Shown: positions 29,256-39,200, counted from the first letter of the stretch. The stretch: 64,000 nucleotides of DNA from Rhizobium subbaraonis (GCF_900220975.1 NZ_OBQD01000008.1:186001-250000); one strand, 5' to 3'. Notes: a model not told the origin generated them from the letters alone. Program-made: numbers and translations.

Positions 29256-29611
29256 CGGGGGTGCCGGTCATGCCGCTTTCCGGCTTGCTCGTCGGCGGGG
29301 CCATTCCCGCCGTCTGCCTCGGGCCCGGCACCGTATTTGCGCGGGTGAGCCTAGGCGCCGGCGTATCCAGCCCTTTAGAACAGCCCTGATCGCCGCGTAG
29401 CCGGGGCGATGACGGACTATCACCCTGACGAGGCATGCGGCGACGTTCACGCGTTACCCGTTCAAGGACATCGGCCTTTCACGAAATTGAGGAGCTTCCC
29501 GGAAGGCGGCGTCCGACATTGGGCAAGTCTTGCCGCCGCAAAACAACGAGAGAGCGCAAGGCTGCCTCAATCTTTACGGTACTAAGCTTGTTCCGGAGCA
29601 GTGGAAAGAAA
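29256..29611. other. Intergenic region between DUF1398 gene and tRNA-Arg
   Basis: 356 bases in which no frame looks like a real protein: the small frames are arginine- or serine-rich and have no ribosome site. I see no repeat or promoter that I can support. Confidence 0.55.
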
Positions 29612-29688
29612 TGGCGCACCCGAAGAGATTCGAACTCCTGACCCCCAGATTCGTAGTCTGGTGCTCTATCCAGCTGAGCTACGGGTGC
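29612..29688 (-). tRNA. tRNA-Arg (anticodon ACG)
   Basis: 77 nt with encoded CCA. Acceptor GCACCCG/CGGGTGC, D-arm GCTCAGCTGGATAGAGC, anticodon stem CCAGA/TCTGG with loop CTACGAA, T-arm GAGTTCGAATC. The A34 is expected to be edited to inosine by TadA and to read CGU, CGC and CGA. Confidence 0.97.
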
Positions 29689-29910
29689 GCTTTGAAGCCA
29701 TGGGCGTGTTGCCCGGCTGCGAGCGATCTCCTACTGGGTCCGCCGTGCGATTGCAAGCGCCTTTTCTCAAAAAAATGAAATTGGTTGATCGGTGCCGCCT
29801 GGAATGTGGATGACGCCGTGCCGCCCTTGGGAAGCGTTGCGACCGTCGGGACGAATTCCGGGATCGCGCATGCTGAAGGCGACGCGGCCGCCAGCCCGCT
29901 CTGTCCGTGC

Positions 29911-31371
29911 CTAGGAGGCGCGGTTGCGGAAGGCGGCCAGCGGCACTGGTCGGTCCGGCAGCTCGATGCGGAACTGCGTGCCTTCGGTCGGCTTCTCCAC
30001 GAGCGCGATCGTGCCGCCATGGGCAAGCACGAGCTCACGGGCGATCGCCAGCCCAAGGCCCGTTCCGCCGGAGCGCGTCGAGCCTCTAAAGGCGGTGAAC
30101 AGATTTTCCCGGGCTTTCTCCGGCATACCGGGTCCGGTATCGTCGATCGTGATGGATACGACGCTGCCGGTGCGCACGGCCGCCACGGTCAGTCGGCCAT
30201 GGTCGTGCTGCTGTGTCATGGCCTCGACCGCGTTCCGGCAGATGTTGTGGATCACCCGGAACAACTGTTCGCTGTCGGCGTCGACCTGAAGTCCGGCTTC
30301 GATCTGGATGGCGAACTCGACGCCCGAATGCCGGTCGTTGGCCAGCATTTCCGAAACGTCGACCACCAGCGGCGCCAGCGGAACGAAACGGCGGCGCGGA
30401 GCCGGCTCGCGCATGCGGCCATAGGCCAGAACGTCGGTGGTATAGCCGACGGCGCGATCGATGGTTCGCAAAAGCTTCGGCGCGATACGCTTGACGAGCG
30501 GATCATCGACATCGGCCAGACGGTCCGACATCAGCTGCGCCGACGACAGGATGTTGCGCATGTCGTGGTTGATCTTGGAGACGGCCAGGCCGAGATCGGC
30601 GAGGTTCTTCTGTTCCCGCAGGGTTCCTTGCAGTGCCTTTTGCATTTCCGCCAGGTGAGCGCCCGCCACGGCCAGTTCATCGTCGCCGTCGGCCGGCTGC
30701 AGCACCCGCGTACTGTCCGTGGGATCGGCGGCAAAGTCGCGCATGTTGCCCGTCATGCGGCGTATCGGGCGGATCAGCATCCGGTTGATGGCGAGGAAGA
30801 TAAGCCCCCCGGTGATCGCGGAAAGAACGACGGTGAAGAACAGAACGTTGCGGGCATAGACGAGCATCGCCTTGCGCAGGGCCTTGTCGGCGAGCACCAC
30901 TTCGATCGTGGTGTCGCTGTCACCGAGCGGGCCGTAGGCGCGGATGATCCGGTCCCCGCCGAAGAAGAGCGTGTCGAAGGCGTCGCAGATGGCCGAGATC
31001 GGCTCGACCGCGGCAAGGTCGTATTGCGCGTCGACGGTCGGCGGGATGTCGGCTACCGCGACGAGGCGCGCGGCATCATGGCGGCGCAGCACGATCGCCT
31101 TGGTGCCGGTGGCCATCAGCGTCTCGTCCTGCAGCGCCCGGGAGAGATCCTGCTGCGGGAACCCGTCTGCGACGATCGCGGCGGCGGCCGCAACGTTCAG
31201 CCGATCGCTCAGCCACCGGACCCGCATGCTTGCCACAGAGGGGACGAAGATCAGCACTTCCGCAAGGACGATGAAGGCGACCGTCAAAAGCAGCAGGCGC
31301 CCCGACAGCCCCTTCAGGGTGCTCGGCATCTGCACGCGTCCCAGCATCGGCGTAGTTTCGCTTTCCTTCAT
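29911..31371 (-). CDS. Membrane sensor histidine kinase
   Basis: 486 residues; the start is set by AGGAG five bases before the ATG. Two membrane helices (about 25-44 and 170-195) enclose a periplasmic sensor region. A HAMP-like stretch (NRMLIRPIRRMTGNMRDF) follows, then the H-box KINHDMRNILSSAQ with phosphorylated H269, N-box HNICRNAVEAM, G1 DDTGPGMPE and G2 GGTGLGLAIA. All catalytic boxes are intact. The HDMRN H-box resembles the HPK4-like group. No response regulator is adjacent, so it is an orphan in this window; ligand unknown. Confidence 0.93.
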   Translation of the reverse strand: MKESETTPMLGRVQMPSTLKGLSGRLLLLTVAFIVLAEVLIFVPSVASMRVRWLSDRLNVAAAAAIVADGFPQQDLSRALQDETLMATGTKAIVLRRHDAARLVAVADIPPTVDAQYDLAAVEPISAICDAFDTLFFGGDRIIRAYGPLGDSDTTIEVVLADKALRKAMLVYARNVLFFTVVLSAITGGLIFLAINRMLIRPIRRMTGNMRDFAADPTDSTRVLQPADGDDELAVAGAHLAEMQKALQGTLREQKNLADLGLAVSKINHDMRNILSSAQLMSDRLADVDDPLVKRIAPKLLRTIDRAVGYTTDVLAYGRMREPAPRRRFVPLAPLVVDVSEMLANDRHSGVEFAIQIEAGLQVDADSEQLFRVIHNICRNAVEAMTQQHDHGRLTVAAVRTGSVVSITIDDTGPGMPEKARENLFTAFRGSTRSGGTGLGLAIARELVLAHGGTIALVEKPTEGTQFRIELPDRPVPLAAFRNRAS

Positions 31372-31667
31372 GGTCACTCCTGGCCATGCCATATCGGGAT
31401 GGCGGCGTATCAGCGACGGTGTCTGTCGGCCCCCTCGGGTTCCTGACATCCGGACCGGCTGCGCGCGAGCGCAGATGTCGCATCGTTCCGGAAGTCTGGG
31501 CATGCCGGCGCATGCCGTTCAATATTCATCATAACGGATGTGGCCACGCATTCCAATCGGCGGGAGCGCGGCGGCAAGGGCTGCCGGACACCCGGCATGT
31601 CGCCAAACAAAAGGGTGGCGAACTGGCCGCCACCCCTCATCCATCGACTTGCTTGCTGTCGGAAGGC

Positions 31668-33665
31668 TCAGAACTCTTCCCAGCCGTCCGGGCTCACCGC
31701 CTGTGCCGCATTCCCGCGGCTGACGAACGCGCGTGCCACGTTGCTCACCATCTTGCGCGCCGGCGATTCGACCGGCCGGTGGGAGGGCTGGGCGACGACG
31801 ACGGGGCTCTCGCCGGTGCGGAAGCGCGACACGAGGCTGGTCAGGCTGTCGGCTTCAGCCTTGAGCTTGTGGGTGGCAGCGGAGCTTTCCTCGACCATCG
31901 CCGCATTGTGCTGCGTGACCTGGTCCATCTGGTTTACCGCGGTGGATACTTCCTGCAGTCCAGTCGCCTGCTCGCGTGCTGCGGTGGCGATCGAGTGGAT
32001 GTGGTCGTTGATCTTCATCACCCGGATCTCGATGTCGGCGAGCGATTCGCCGGTGGCCTGGACGTACTTTACCCCGACAGACACCTCGTCGCCGGACTTG
32101 GTGATGAGGCCCTTGATGTCCTTGGCGGCGCTTGCAGCGCGCTGCGCAAGCTCGCGCACCTCCTGCGCCACGACCGCGAAACCCTTGCCGGCGTCGCCCG
32201 CACGCGCCGCTTCCACGCCGGCGTTGAGCGCCAGAAGGTTGGTCTGGAAAGCGATCTCGTCGATCACGTTGATGATCTGCGTGATCTCGTTCGAGGCCTG
32301 TTCGATGCGCCCCATGGCGTCGATGGCATTGCGGACCACTTCGCCGGACTGCTTGGCGCTGCGGGTCGCCTCGCCGACCATGGTGGTCGCTTCCTGGGCG
32401 CGTTCGGTGGAATTGCGGACGGCTGCGGTGATCTGCTCCAGTGCTGCCGACGTCTCTTCCAGCGCGGCCGCCTGCTGTTCGGTGCGCTTGGAAAGGTCGT
32501 CGGATGCCGTGCGCAGTTCGCCGGAGTTGGCGTTGATGGAGTCGGTGGAGGCGCGCACATCGCGCATCGCGTTCTGCAGCGTTGCCAGCGTGCTGTTCAC
32601 GTTGGTCTGCAGTTCGGCGAATGCGCCCTGGAACGAGCCGTTCATCTTGCTCGTCAGGTCGCCTTCGGCAAGCGCTGCGATCACGCGGCGCGTCTCATTG
32701 ATGCCGGTATCGACGCTGCTGACGAGTTCGTTGACGCTGGCGGCGAACCGATTGAGGTCGGCGTTGCCGTAGTCCTTGTCGATGCGCTGCTTGAAATCGC
32801 CAGCGGCAGCGGCGTGCACCACGGTTGCGATCGAAGACTGCAGGTCGGCACTCTTCTCACGCAGGACCTGTTCCTGTGCGTTGAGGTCGCGGACCTCGAT
32901 CGCGTTCTTGCGGAAAATGGCGACGGCGGCGGCCATGTCGCCGATCTCGTCCTTGCGGCCGGCATAGGGCACTTCGGTCGACAGGTCACCGGCGGCGAGC
33001 TGTTTCATGGTGGTCGTCACGTTCTGGATCGGTTGGCTCAGATGGTTGGTAGCGACGTAGAAGGCGGCACCCCCGCCGACGGCGAGGCCCAGCACGATCG
33101 TCGAGAGCACGAGTGCCAGCATGAGGGTCTGGAATTCGGATACGTCGGCCTTGATCGCGGCGAGGTTTGCGCGGTCGGTTTCGACGACGGCATCGATTTC
33201 CTGCTGGAACGCCTTGCGGTTGGCCCGGTTGGCGTCGTTGTTGCCCTGCTCGTTGGCGGCCTTGGGCGAGACTTCCGAGCCGAGCCGGGCGGTTTCTGTG
33301 CGGAACGTGCGGAATTCGGCGGCGCGGCTTACCACGGCCTCGAACGCCTTCATCTGCGCCTCAGGAACCTTCGGACGCCAGGCGGTCAGGGTCTTGTCGA
33401 TCTCGTCCAGTTCGCTCCGGATGCCGCTTGCGAATTTCTGTGCGGCCTCGGTGGTGGGCGAGCTGTAGACGCCGCGCGCCTCCATGACGACGGCGGTCAC
33501 CTGCCGGTTGAGATGCTCGCCGAGATAGGCGCGATCGGCAGCGTTTTCGAACTGGCGAAGCTTGTGGTCGTACTGATAGACGACGCCGATCGCCATGCCG
33601 CCGATGACGATGGCGATCATCCCCATCAATCCTACGATGAGATAAATTCTTGCGCGTATTTTCAT
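31668..33665 (-). CDS. Methyl-accepting chemotaxis protein with C-terminal GWEEF tether
   Basis: 665 residues. Membrane helix at about 7-27, a helical periplasmic region to about 185, a second helix, HAMP near 215-265, then the signalling coiled coil. The highly conserved tip is about 455-510 (EIAFQTNLLALNAGVEAARAG is the core). The last five residues are GWEEF, matching the xWxxF pentapeptide that binds CheR/CheB, so it should be a high-abundance-type receptor. The periplasmic domain is of the four-helix-bundle class; ligand unknown. GAGGGGG precedes the ATG. Not in a che operon here. Confidence 0.95.
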   Translation of the reverse strand: MKIRARIYLIVGLMGMIAIVIGGMAIGVVYQYDHKLRQFENAADRAYLGEHLNRQVTAVVMEARGVYSSPTTEAAQKFASGIRSELDEIDKTLTAWRPKVPEAQMKAFEAVVSRAAEFRTFRTETARLGSEVSPKAANEQGNNDANRANRKAFQQEIDAVVETDRANLAAIKADVSEFQTLMLALVLSTIVLGLAVGGGAAFYVATNHLSQPIQNVTTTMKQLAAGDLSTEVPYAGRKDEIGDMAAAVAIFRKNAIEVRDLNAQEQVLREKSADLQSSIATVVHAAAAGDFKQRIDKDYGNADLNRFAASVNELVSSVDTGINETRRVIAALAEGDLTSKMNGSFQGAFAELQTNVNSTLATLQNAMRDVRASTDSINANSGELRTASDDLSKRTEQQAAALEETSAALEQITAAVRNSTERAQEATTMVGEATRSAKQSGEVVRNAIDAMGRIEQASNEITQIINVIDEIAFQTNLLALNAGVEAARAGDAGKGFAVVAQEVRELAQRAASAAKDIKGLITKSGDEVSVGVKYVQATGESLADIEIRVMKINDHIHSIATAAREQATGLQEVSTAVNQMDQVTQHNAAMVEESSAATHKLKAEADSLTSLVSRFRTGESPVVVAQPSHRPVESPARKMVSNVARAFVSRGNAAQAVSPDGWEEF

Positions 33666-34085
33666 TGCGGCCCCCTCTGCCACGAGAAAGAATTGCACAG
33701 GCAGCGGCTGGCCGCACTGAATGCTGCCTATTTTGTAGTCTTTAAAAGTTAATGAGAATTCTAATGGATACTAACGTGATAAAGCGTGCGGAAGCATTTC
33801 GGACTTGATTTTCGTCAAGGAAATCAGCTTCTTCAGATAACGTTACGTAAGGCCGTTGTCCGCGTCGCGCAACTACGCCACCAGAACTTGCAATTCCACG
33901 TTAAGCCATTTCGCGTTTTGCCCCGCATTTGCGGCGTGGAATTGACTTTCCCCGGGCTTTGCCCTTATAAGCCGCGCACGTCCGGGCGGGCCGTCATATT
34001 GTGATGGCCGACAGCGTCCGTAAACGTAACGCTCCTTGCTTAAACGCAAACCCAAGAAGGGCCGCACACCGCGGTATTAAAATAA
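33666..34085. other. Intergenic region upstream of rpmH
   Basis: 420 bases between divergent MCP and rpmH genes. The rpmH promoter is at 33942-33970. The leftmost 200 bases are AT-richer than the neighbourhood and should contain the MCP promoter. I find no gene or repeat. Confidence 0.65.
33942..33970 (+). promoter_or_regulatory. rpmH promoter
   Basis: TTGACT (33942-33947), 17-base spacer, TTATAA (33965-33970). A strong housekeeping promoter fitting a ribosomal protein gene; the leader before the rpmH ATG is about 110 bases. Confidence 0.75.
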
Positions 34086-34223
34086 ATGTCGAAGCGTACC
34101 TTTCAGCCTTCCAAGCTTGTTCGCAAGCGTCGCCATGGCTTCCGTGCCCGTATGGCCACCAAGGGCGGTCGCGCGGTTCTTTCCGCTCGCCGTGCACGCG
34201 GCCGCAAGCGTCTTTCGGCCTAA
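34086..34223 (+). CDS. rpmH: 50S ribosomal protein L34
   Basis: 45 residues beginning [16 protein letters not shown] and ending GRKRLSA, an almost invariant sequence rich in Arg and Lys. First gene of the conserved rpmH-rnpA-yidC group. The ATG at 34086 is preceded by an A-rich stretch rather than a clear Shine-Dalgarno. One residue longer than the usual 44 because of the Ser after Met, as in other alphaproteobacteria. Confidence 0.98.
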   Translation: MSKRTFQPSKLVRKRRHGFRARMATKGGRAVLSARRARGRKRLSA

Positions 34224-34256
34224 GGCCGCGCTTGCCCGAAGCGAGATAGCCGGGCA

Positions 34257-34646
34257 ATGACGAAGAATGACGAAAAATTGACTGTCGGACGGCTGAAAAG
34301 CCGCCCGCAGTTTCTTTTTGTTCGGGACGGCGAGAAGCGCAAGGGGCCGCTGTTCCTTCTTGAACTGCGCGACCGGCAGGAGCCGGAAACCGCGCCGCGC
34401 GTCGGCTTCACCGTCACGAAGAAGCACGGAAATGCCGTCGAACGCAATCGCATGCGCCGTCGCCTGAAGGAGGCCGTGCGACTGTCCGCCGGGTTTGCAA
34501 TGGCGCCCGGACACGACTATGTCATTGTCGCCAGACGCGACATTCTCAATGCGAGCTTCGCAGAGCTTCAGGACCGTCTTCGCGAGCGCATCAGCAACAG
34601 GCAGAAACAAAAGAGGCCGGCTTCCGCAGGCCCCGGGAAAGAATGA
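34257..34646 (+). CDS. rnpA: Ribonuclease P protein component
   Basis: 129 residues. It binds the RnpB RNA and helps cleave tRNA 5' leaders. The family core is [21 protein letters not shown] (49-70 region) with the RNR motif at 63-65. It follows rpmH by 33 bases and its stop overlaps the yidC start (ATGA), implying coupled translation. N-terminal 15 residues are variable in the family. Confidence 0.96.
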   Translation: MTKNDEKLTVGRLKSRPQFLFVRDGEKRKGPLFLLELRDRQEPETAPRVGFTVTKKHGNAVERNRMRRRLKEAVRLSAGFAMAPGHDYVIVARRDILNASFAELQDRLRERISNRQKQKRPASAGPGKE

Positions 34647-36439
34647 TGGAAAACAACCGCAATTATTTCGTGGCGATTGCGCTGTCGGTGCTGATCCTGA
34701 TCGCCTGGCAGTTCCTCTACGTCAATCCGAAGATCGAGCGCGAGCGTTCGGTCGCCGAGATGCAGGCGGAACTGGACAAGGCCAACCCGGTGACACCGCA
34801 GGGCACGACCGCAGCGTCGGAATCGGCGCCGTCCGCCGGCGCGGTGCCGGGCACGACCACGGAAGGCGGCCAGGCGGCTGCGCCCCAGTCGGTGCGCATC
34901 CAGATTGACACGCCGTCGCTGCTCGGCTCCATCAACCTCACCGGCGCCCGCTTCGACGACCTGAAGCTGCGCGAGTATCACGAGACCGTCGACCGCTCGA
35001 GCCCGATAATCACGCTGCTGAGCCCCGCCGAGACGGAGCATGGTTACTTTGCCGAAGTTGCCTATGTCGGCAACGAGACGACGGGCCAGGTCCCCGGCCC
35101 GCAGACGGTCTGGACCCAGGAGGGCGAGGGTAAGCTGACGACCACGACGCCGGTGACGCTCAGCTATACCAACGACAAGGGCATCAAGTTCGTCCGCACC
35201 GTCGCGGCCGACGAGCACTACATGTTCACCGTGACGGACTCGATCGAGAATGCGTCCGGCGCGCCGATCTCGCTGTCGAGCTATGGGCGCGTGACCCGGT
35301 TCTCCAAGCCGACCACGCCGAGCGTCTACGTGCTGCACGAAGGCTTTATCGGCTACCTCGGCGAACTCGGCCTGCACGAGGTGAGTTACTCCTCCGCTGA
35401 AGACGACACCACGATCGCGCCCGGAAGAGCCACCAGCGGCTGGCTCGGCATTACCGACAAGTACTGGGCGACGGCGCTGATCCCGCCGCAGGCAACCCCC
35501 TACGAGACCCGCTTCTCCCACTTTACCGACGGGCGCCCGCGCTTCCAGGCCGATTTCCGGCAGGAGCCGATCACGATCGCGCCGGGTCAGAAGGGCGAGG
35601 TCAAGAACATGCTGTTCGGCGGCGCCAAGGAAGTTCCGGTCATCGACAGCTACCAGACGTCGCTGTCCATTCCGCGCTTCGACCTGATGATCGACTGGGG
35701 CTGGTTCTGGTTCTTCACCAAGCCGATGTTCCAGTTGCTCGACTTCTTCTTCCGCTATTTCGGCAATTTCGGCATCGCCATCCTCATCACCACCATCGTC
35801 GTCAAGGGCGTCTTCTTCCCGCTCGCCAGCAAGCAATATGCATCGATGGCGAACATGAAGCGGCTGCAGCCGAAGATGGAAGAGCTGAAGGCCAAGTTCG
35901 GCGACGATCGCATGGGCCTGCAGCAGGCCATGATGGCGCTGTACAAGGAAGAGAAGATCAATCCGCTTGCCGGCTGCTGGCCGATCCTCTTGCAGATCCC
36001 GGTCTTCTTCGCGCTCTACAAGGTCATCTACATCACGATCGAAATGCGCCACGCGCCGTTCTTCGGGTGGATCCAGGACCTTTCCGCGCCCGATCCGACG
36101 TCGCTGTTCAACCTGTTCGGGCTACTGCCCTGGGACGTTCCGCATGCGCTGCTGATCGGCGTCTGGCCGCTGATCATGGGCTTCACCATGTTCCTGCAGA
36201 TGCGCATGAACCCGACGCCGCCGGATCCGACCCAGGCGATGATCTTCACCTGGATGCCGGTCGTCTTCACCTTCATGCTGGCGAGCTTCCCGGCCGGCCT
36301 GGTCATCTACTGGGCATGGAACAACACGCTCTCCGTCATGCAGCAGGCCGTCATCATGAAGCGTCACGGCGTGAAGATCGAACTGTTCGACAATCTCAAG
36401 GGTGTTTTCCGCAGGAAGAAACCCGATCCGGCCAAGTAG
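34643..36439 (+). CDS. yidC: Membrane protein insertase YidC
   Basis: 598 residues, the long Gram-negative form. An N-terminal signal-anchor (about 7-23) is followed by a Gly/Ala/Ser/Thr-rich linker, a large periplasmic beta domain (about 85-340), and the C-terminal Oxa1/Alb3 core with five membrane helices from about 356 on, including the [19 protein letters not shown] loop. It inserts membrane proteins alone or with SecYEG. Overlaps rnpA by four bases. Confidence 0.98.
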   Translation: MMENNRNYFVAIALSVLILIAWQFLYVNPKIERERSVAEMQAELDKANPVTPQGTTAASESAPSAGAVPGTTTEGGQAAAPQSVRIQIDTPSLLGSINLTGARFDDLKLREYHETVDRSSPIITLLSPAETEHGYFAEVAYVGNETTGQVPGPQTVWTQEGEGKLTTTTPVTLSYTNDKGIKFVRTVAADEHYMFTVTDSIENASGAPISLSSYGRVTRFSKPTTPSVYVLHEGFIGYLGELGLHEVSYSSAEDDTTIAPGRATSGWLGITDKYWATALIPPQATPYETRFSHFTDGRPRFQADFRQEPITIAPGQKGEVKNMLFGGAKEVPVIDSYQTSLSIPRFDLMIDWGWFWFFTKPMFQLLDFFFRYFGNFGIAILITTIVVKGVFFPLASKQYASMANMKRLQPKMEELKAKFGDDRMGLQQAMMALYKEEKINPLAGCWPILLQIPVFFALYKVIYITIEMRHAPFFGWIQDLSAPDPTSLFNLFGLLPWDVPHALLIGVWPLIMGFTMFLQMRMNPTPPDPTQAMIFTWMPVVFTFMLASFPAGLVIYWAWNNTLSVMQQAVIMKRHGVKIELFDNLKGVFRRKKPDPAK

Positions 36440-36463
36440 CCGGCCTTCATCGAAGTCGCTCCC

Positions 36464-36487
36464 GAAGCCCCGGTTCGCCGGGGCTTC
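36464..36487 (+). terminator. Hairpin after yidC
   Basis: A 10-bp perfect stem (36464-36473 with 36478-36487) with a TTCG tetraloop, 24 bases after the yidC stop; followed only by TTGCGGTTT, so termination may be partial. Confidence 0.65.
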
Positions 36488-36604
36488 TTGCGGTTTGGGC
36501 CTTGATTGTGATGCCCGCATTGCGACACCTGCCTGTCGTTGCCGCATGCGTCAGCCAGACGCCGTTCTGCCATGATGTCCCGTCCACTCTCGGCGAGCCT
36601 CATC

Positions 36605-37516
36605 ATGCCTGCACCCGTGGTTTCAACTCAGACCGCCCGCGCCGGGGTTCGTGGCGAGAGGATCGGCGCGGCAATGGTGCTGGGCTCTGCGATCGTCTGG
36701 AGCTTTGGCGGCGTGCTCGCCCGCATGCTCGACATTGAGGACGGCTGGACCGTCATTTTCTGGCGCTCGCTCTTTGCTGCCCTGTTCCTGCTGGCCTTCA
36801 TGCTGCTGCGCGATGGCGTCCGGGGCACGCGGGCGCTTTTCGCCGACATGGGAATGGCGGGCTTTGCCGTCGGTGCCTGCTTTGCGACGGCGTCCACCTC
36901 GTTCATTCTCGCGCTTGCCTATACGACGGTTGCCAATGTCGTGCTGATCCAGGCAAGCGTCCCGCTGATTGCGGCCTTGCTCGGCTGGGTGCTCTTCGGC
37001 GAGCGGGTCGGCGCGGCCACTTGGGTGGCAATCGCGGCGGTCATTTGCGGGGTCGCAATCATGGTTTCCGGGTCCCTGACGGGCAGCGTCTCCCCGCTCG
37101 GTGATGCCCTGGCACTCCTGATCGCCTTTGCCTTCGCCTCGGCGACCGTGATCACGCGGCGCTATTCCGATGTGCGCATGACGCCCGCCGGCTTCACGGG
37201 GGCCGTTCTCGCCGCCGGCGCTGCAGCAAGCCAGACGAGCGGCTTTGCCGTGACCGCCGGCGAGCTCGGTATTCTGGTCGTCTTCGGCGCGCTGAACTTC
37301 GGGCTGGGCCTTGCGCTGTTCGTCACCGGCGCGCGCCTGATCCCGTCGGCGCTGGCAGCTCTTCTCGGAACGGCGGAGACGGTCTTGCAGCCGCTCTGGG
37401 TTGCGATCTTCCACGACGAGATTCCCGGCGAGCGCACGGTCGTCGGCGGCGCAATCGTCCTAGCGGCGCTACTATGCCACCTCGGGCGGGAGATGTGGCG
37501 CCAGCGCCGTGGCTGA
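36605..37516 (+). CDS. EamA/DMT family transporter
   Basis: 303 residues if started at MPAPVVS; ATGs at 36572 and 36539 are possible. Ten hydrophobic helices in two EamA repeats of five are visible, with the family motif VWSFGGVLARM in helix 1 and FGERVGAATWVAI after the first repeat. A drug/metabolite-type exporter of unknown substrate. Transcribed with the yidC-yihA group but behind a hairpin. Confidence 0.88.
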   Translation: MPAPVVSTQTARAGVRGERIGAAMVLGSAIVWSFGGVLARMLDIEDGWTVIFWRSLFAALFLLAFMLLRDGVRGTRALFADMGMAGFAVGACFATASTSFILALAYTTVANVVLIQASVPLIAALLGWVLFGERVGAATWVAIAAVICGVAIMVSGSLTGSVSPLGDALALLIAFAFASATVITRRYSDVRMTPAGFTGAVLAAGAAASQTSGFAVTAGELGILVVFGALNFGLGLALFVTGARLIPSALAALLGTAETVLQPLWVAIFHDEIPGERTVVGGAIVLAALLCHLGREMWRQRRG

Positions 37517-37592
37517 GCGCAACCGCGTTGTCGCTTGACAATGCCGGGCAAAACCTTGAAGCCGGGCAGACAATTCGCGAAGGCCGAGAGAG

Positions 37593-38243
37593 ATGACTGT
37601 GACGAAATCCGACGACAAACCGCTTTTCGGCCGGCCCTGGATCTTCATTCGCGGCGTGCCGGCGATGAAGTTCCTGCCGCCCGAGGGCCCGCCGGAAATT
37701 GCCTTCGCCGGTCGTTCCAATGTCGGAAAGTCGTCGCTGATCAATGCGCTGGTCGGCCACAAGGGGCTGGCGCGCACGTCCAATACGCCGGGGCGCACGC
37801 AGGAGCTGAACTACTTCGTGCCGGACGGCTTTTCCGGCGAGGCGGACGACCTGCCGCCGATGGCGCTCGTCGACATGCCGGGCTACGGCTATGCCCAGGC
37901 ACCGAAGGAGCAGGTCGACGCATGGACCAAGCTCGTCTTCGACTACCTGCGCGGCCGTTCCACGCTCAAGCGCGTCTACGTGCTGATCGACAGTCGCCAC
38001 GGCATCAAGAAGAACGACGAGGAGGTGTTCGACCTGCTCGACAAGGCGGCCGTCTCTTACCAGATCGTGCTGACGAAGACCGACAAGATCAAGGAAGCCG
38101 GCGTGCCCCGGCTGATCGGCGAGACGGCGGAAAAGCTGCGCAAGCGGCCTGCGGCCTATCCTGAGGTGCTGGCGACGTCGTCGGAGAAGGGCCGCGGACT
38201 CGATACACTGCGCGACGCCATCGTGACGACGATCACGCGCTGA
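37593..38243 (+). CDS. yihA: Ribosome biogenesis GTPase YihA/YsxC/EngB
   Basis: 216 residues. GTPase motifs: G1 [11 protein letters not shown]3 DMPGYG, G4 TKTDK, and late TSSEKGRG as G5. It is needed for 50S subunit assembly. GAGAGAG just before the ATG. In many rhizobia argB follows directly; here 3 kb intervenes. Confidence 0.96.
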   Translation: MTVTKSDDKPLFGRPWIFIRGVPAMKFLPPEGPPEIAFAGRSNVGKSSLINALVGHKGLARTSNTPGRTQELNYFVPDGFSGEADDLPPMALVDMPGYGYAQAPKEQVDAWTKLVFDYLRGRSTLKRVYVLIDSRHGIKKNDEEVFDLLDKAAVSYQIVLTKTDKIKEAGVPRLIGETAEKLRKRPAAYPEVLATSSEKGRGLDTLRDAIVTTITR

Positions 38244-38294
38244 AACACCCGATGCCGAAGAACCGCGACGTTCTCCGGATCGTAAATCCGCACT

Positions 38295-38326
38295 GTTGAA
38301 CGTTCCTGCCCGAGTTGAACATTCCT
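38295..38326. repeat. Short direct repeat upstream of the DUF1269 gene
   Basis: GTTGAACGTTCCT (38295-38307) recurs as GTTGAACATTCCT (38314-38326), one mismatch, period 19 bases. Both contain a GAACnTTC dyad. About two helical turns apart, 205 bases before the DUF1269 ATG; a tandem regulator site is plausible. Confidence 0.4.
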
Positions 38327-38530
38327 CCGGTGTGTTGACCTGCGTCACTACACCGTCATCAAACGTGCCCTATCTGCTAGGTCGTCGTGCGTCCGACCGG
38401 ACGCGCGCGGGAAGCAGTAGACTCGAGTTTGCGCATGCGCGACCAGAAGACCGTGCCGGTCCGCGGGGCATGCGCCAGCAGTATCAAGCGGTCGGCGTCC
38501 GCCGACGCGGTTTCAACAGGGAGCACGCTC

Positions 38531-39070
38531 ATGTCCGATTTGATCGTAGTGGGATTTGATACGCCGGACGAGGCCGACAAGGTCCTCGTAAAGCTGAACG
38601 GCCTGAAGAAGGAATATCTGATCGATCTGGAAGATGCCGTGGTCGTCGTCCGCGACACGGCCGGCAAGGTTCACTTGAAGCAGAGCATGAACCTGACGGC
38701 GATCGGCGCCTCATCCGGCCTGCTTTCCGGCGCCCTGTGGGGCGGCCTCGTCGGGCTCCTGTTCCTCAACCCGCTGGCCGGCTTCGCCATCGGCGGCGCC
38801 GTCGGCGCAGGCGCAGGCGCTCTCTCCGGATCGCTCGCCGATTACGGCATCGACGACGAGTTCATCAAGTCACTGGGCGATACGATCCCGAACGACTCCT
38901 CGGCTCTCTTCATCCTCGTGCGCAAGGTTCAGCCGGAGAAGGTGCTGGCCGAGTTTCAGGGCGTCCGCGGGCGCGTACTCAAGACGTCGCTCTCGCCCGA
39001 GCAGGAAAAGAAGCTGCAGGAAGCCCTCTCCGGCGCCGCCGCACAACCCGCCGCTCCCGCCGCGAGCTGA
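38531..39070 (+). CDS. DUF1269 domain protein
   Basis: 179 residues starting MSDLIVVGFDTPDEAD. An N-terminal ferredoxin-like region (with DLEDAVVVVRD) is followed by a glycine/alanine-rich membrane hairpin (LWGGLVGLLFLNPLAGFAIGG onwards), then a second alpha/beta part ending in an Ala/Pro tail. DUF1269 proteins are small, stress-associated envelope proteins of unknown function. Separated from yihA by 287 bases, which hold a short direct repeat. Confidence 0.88.
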   Translation: MSDLIVVGFDTPDEADKVLVKLNGLKKEYLIDLEDAVVVVRDTAGKVHLKQSMNLTAIGASSGLLSGALWGGLVGLLFLNPLAGFAIGGAVGAGAGALSGSLADYGIDDEFIKSLGDTIPNDSSALFILVRKVQPEKVLAEFQGVRGRVLKTSLSPEQEKKLQEALSGAAAQPAAPAAS

Positions 39071-39078
39071 TACTGGCG

Positions 39079-39141
39079 GGCGACGTTCGTTGAACGAGCG
39101 TCGCCAGCAAGTGGGGCCATCGCGGACCTGACGATGGCCCC
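39079..39141. terminator. Two tandem hairpins between convergent genes
   Basis: First hairpin: 39079-39105, a GGCGACG/CGTCGCC stem continued by TCGTT/AACGA with one mismatch. Second: GGGGCCATCG (39113-39122) with CGATGGCCCC (39132-39141), perfect. They lie between the DUF1269 gene (plus) and the fasciclin gene (minus) and could end transcription from both sides; neither has a T-run. Confidence 0.5.
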
Positions 39142-39200
39142 TGCCGATGCCGATCCGCCCGACCAGACGCGTGCGTCGCACGCCCCTGATGGGCCAGGGA

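Noticed and set aside
33700-34100. Chromosomal origin near rpmH, as in many bacteria.
   Set aside because: No dnaA gene or DnaA-box cluster is present; in Rhizobiales the origin is usually near hemE.
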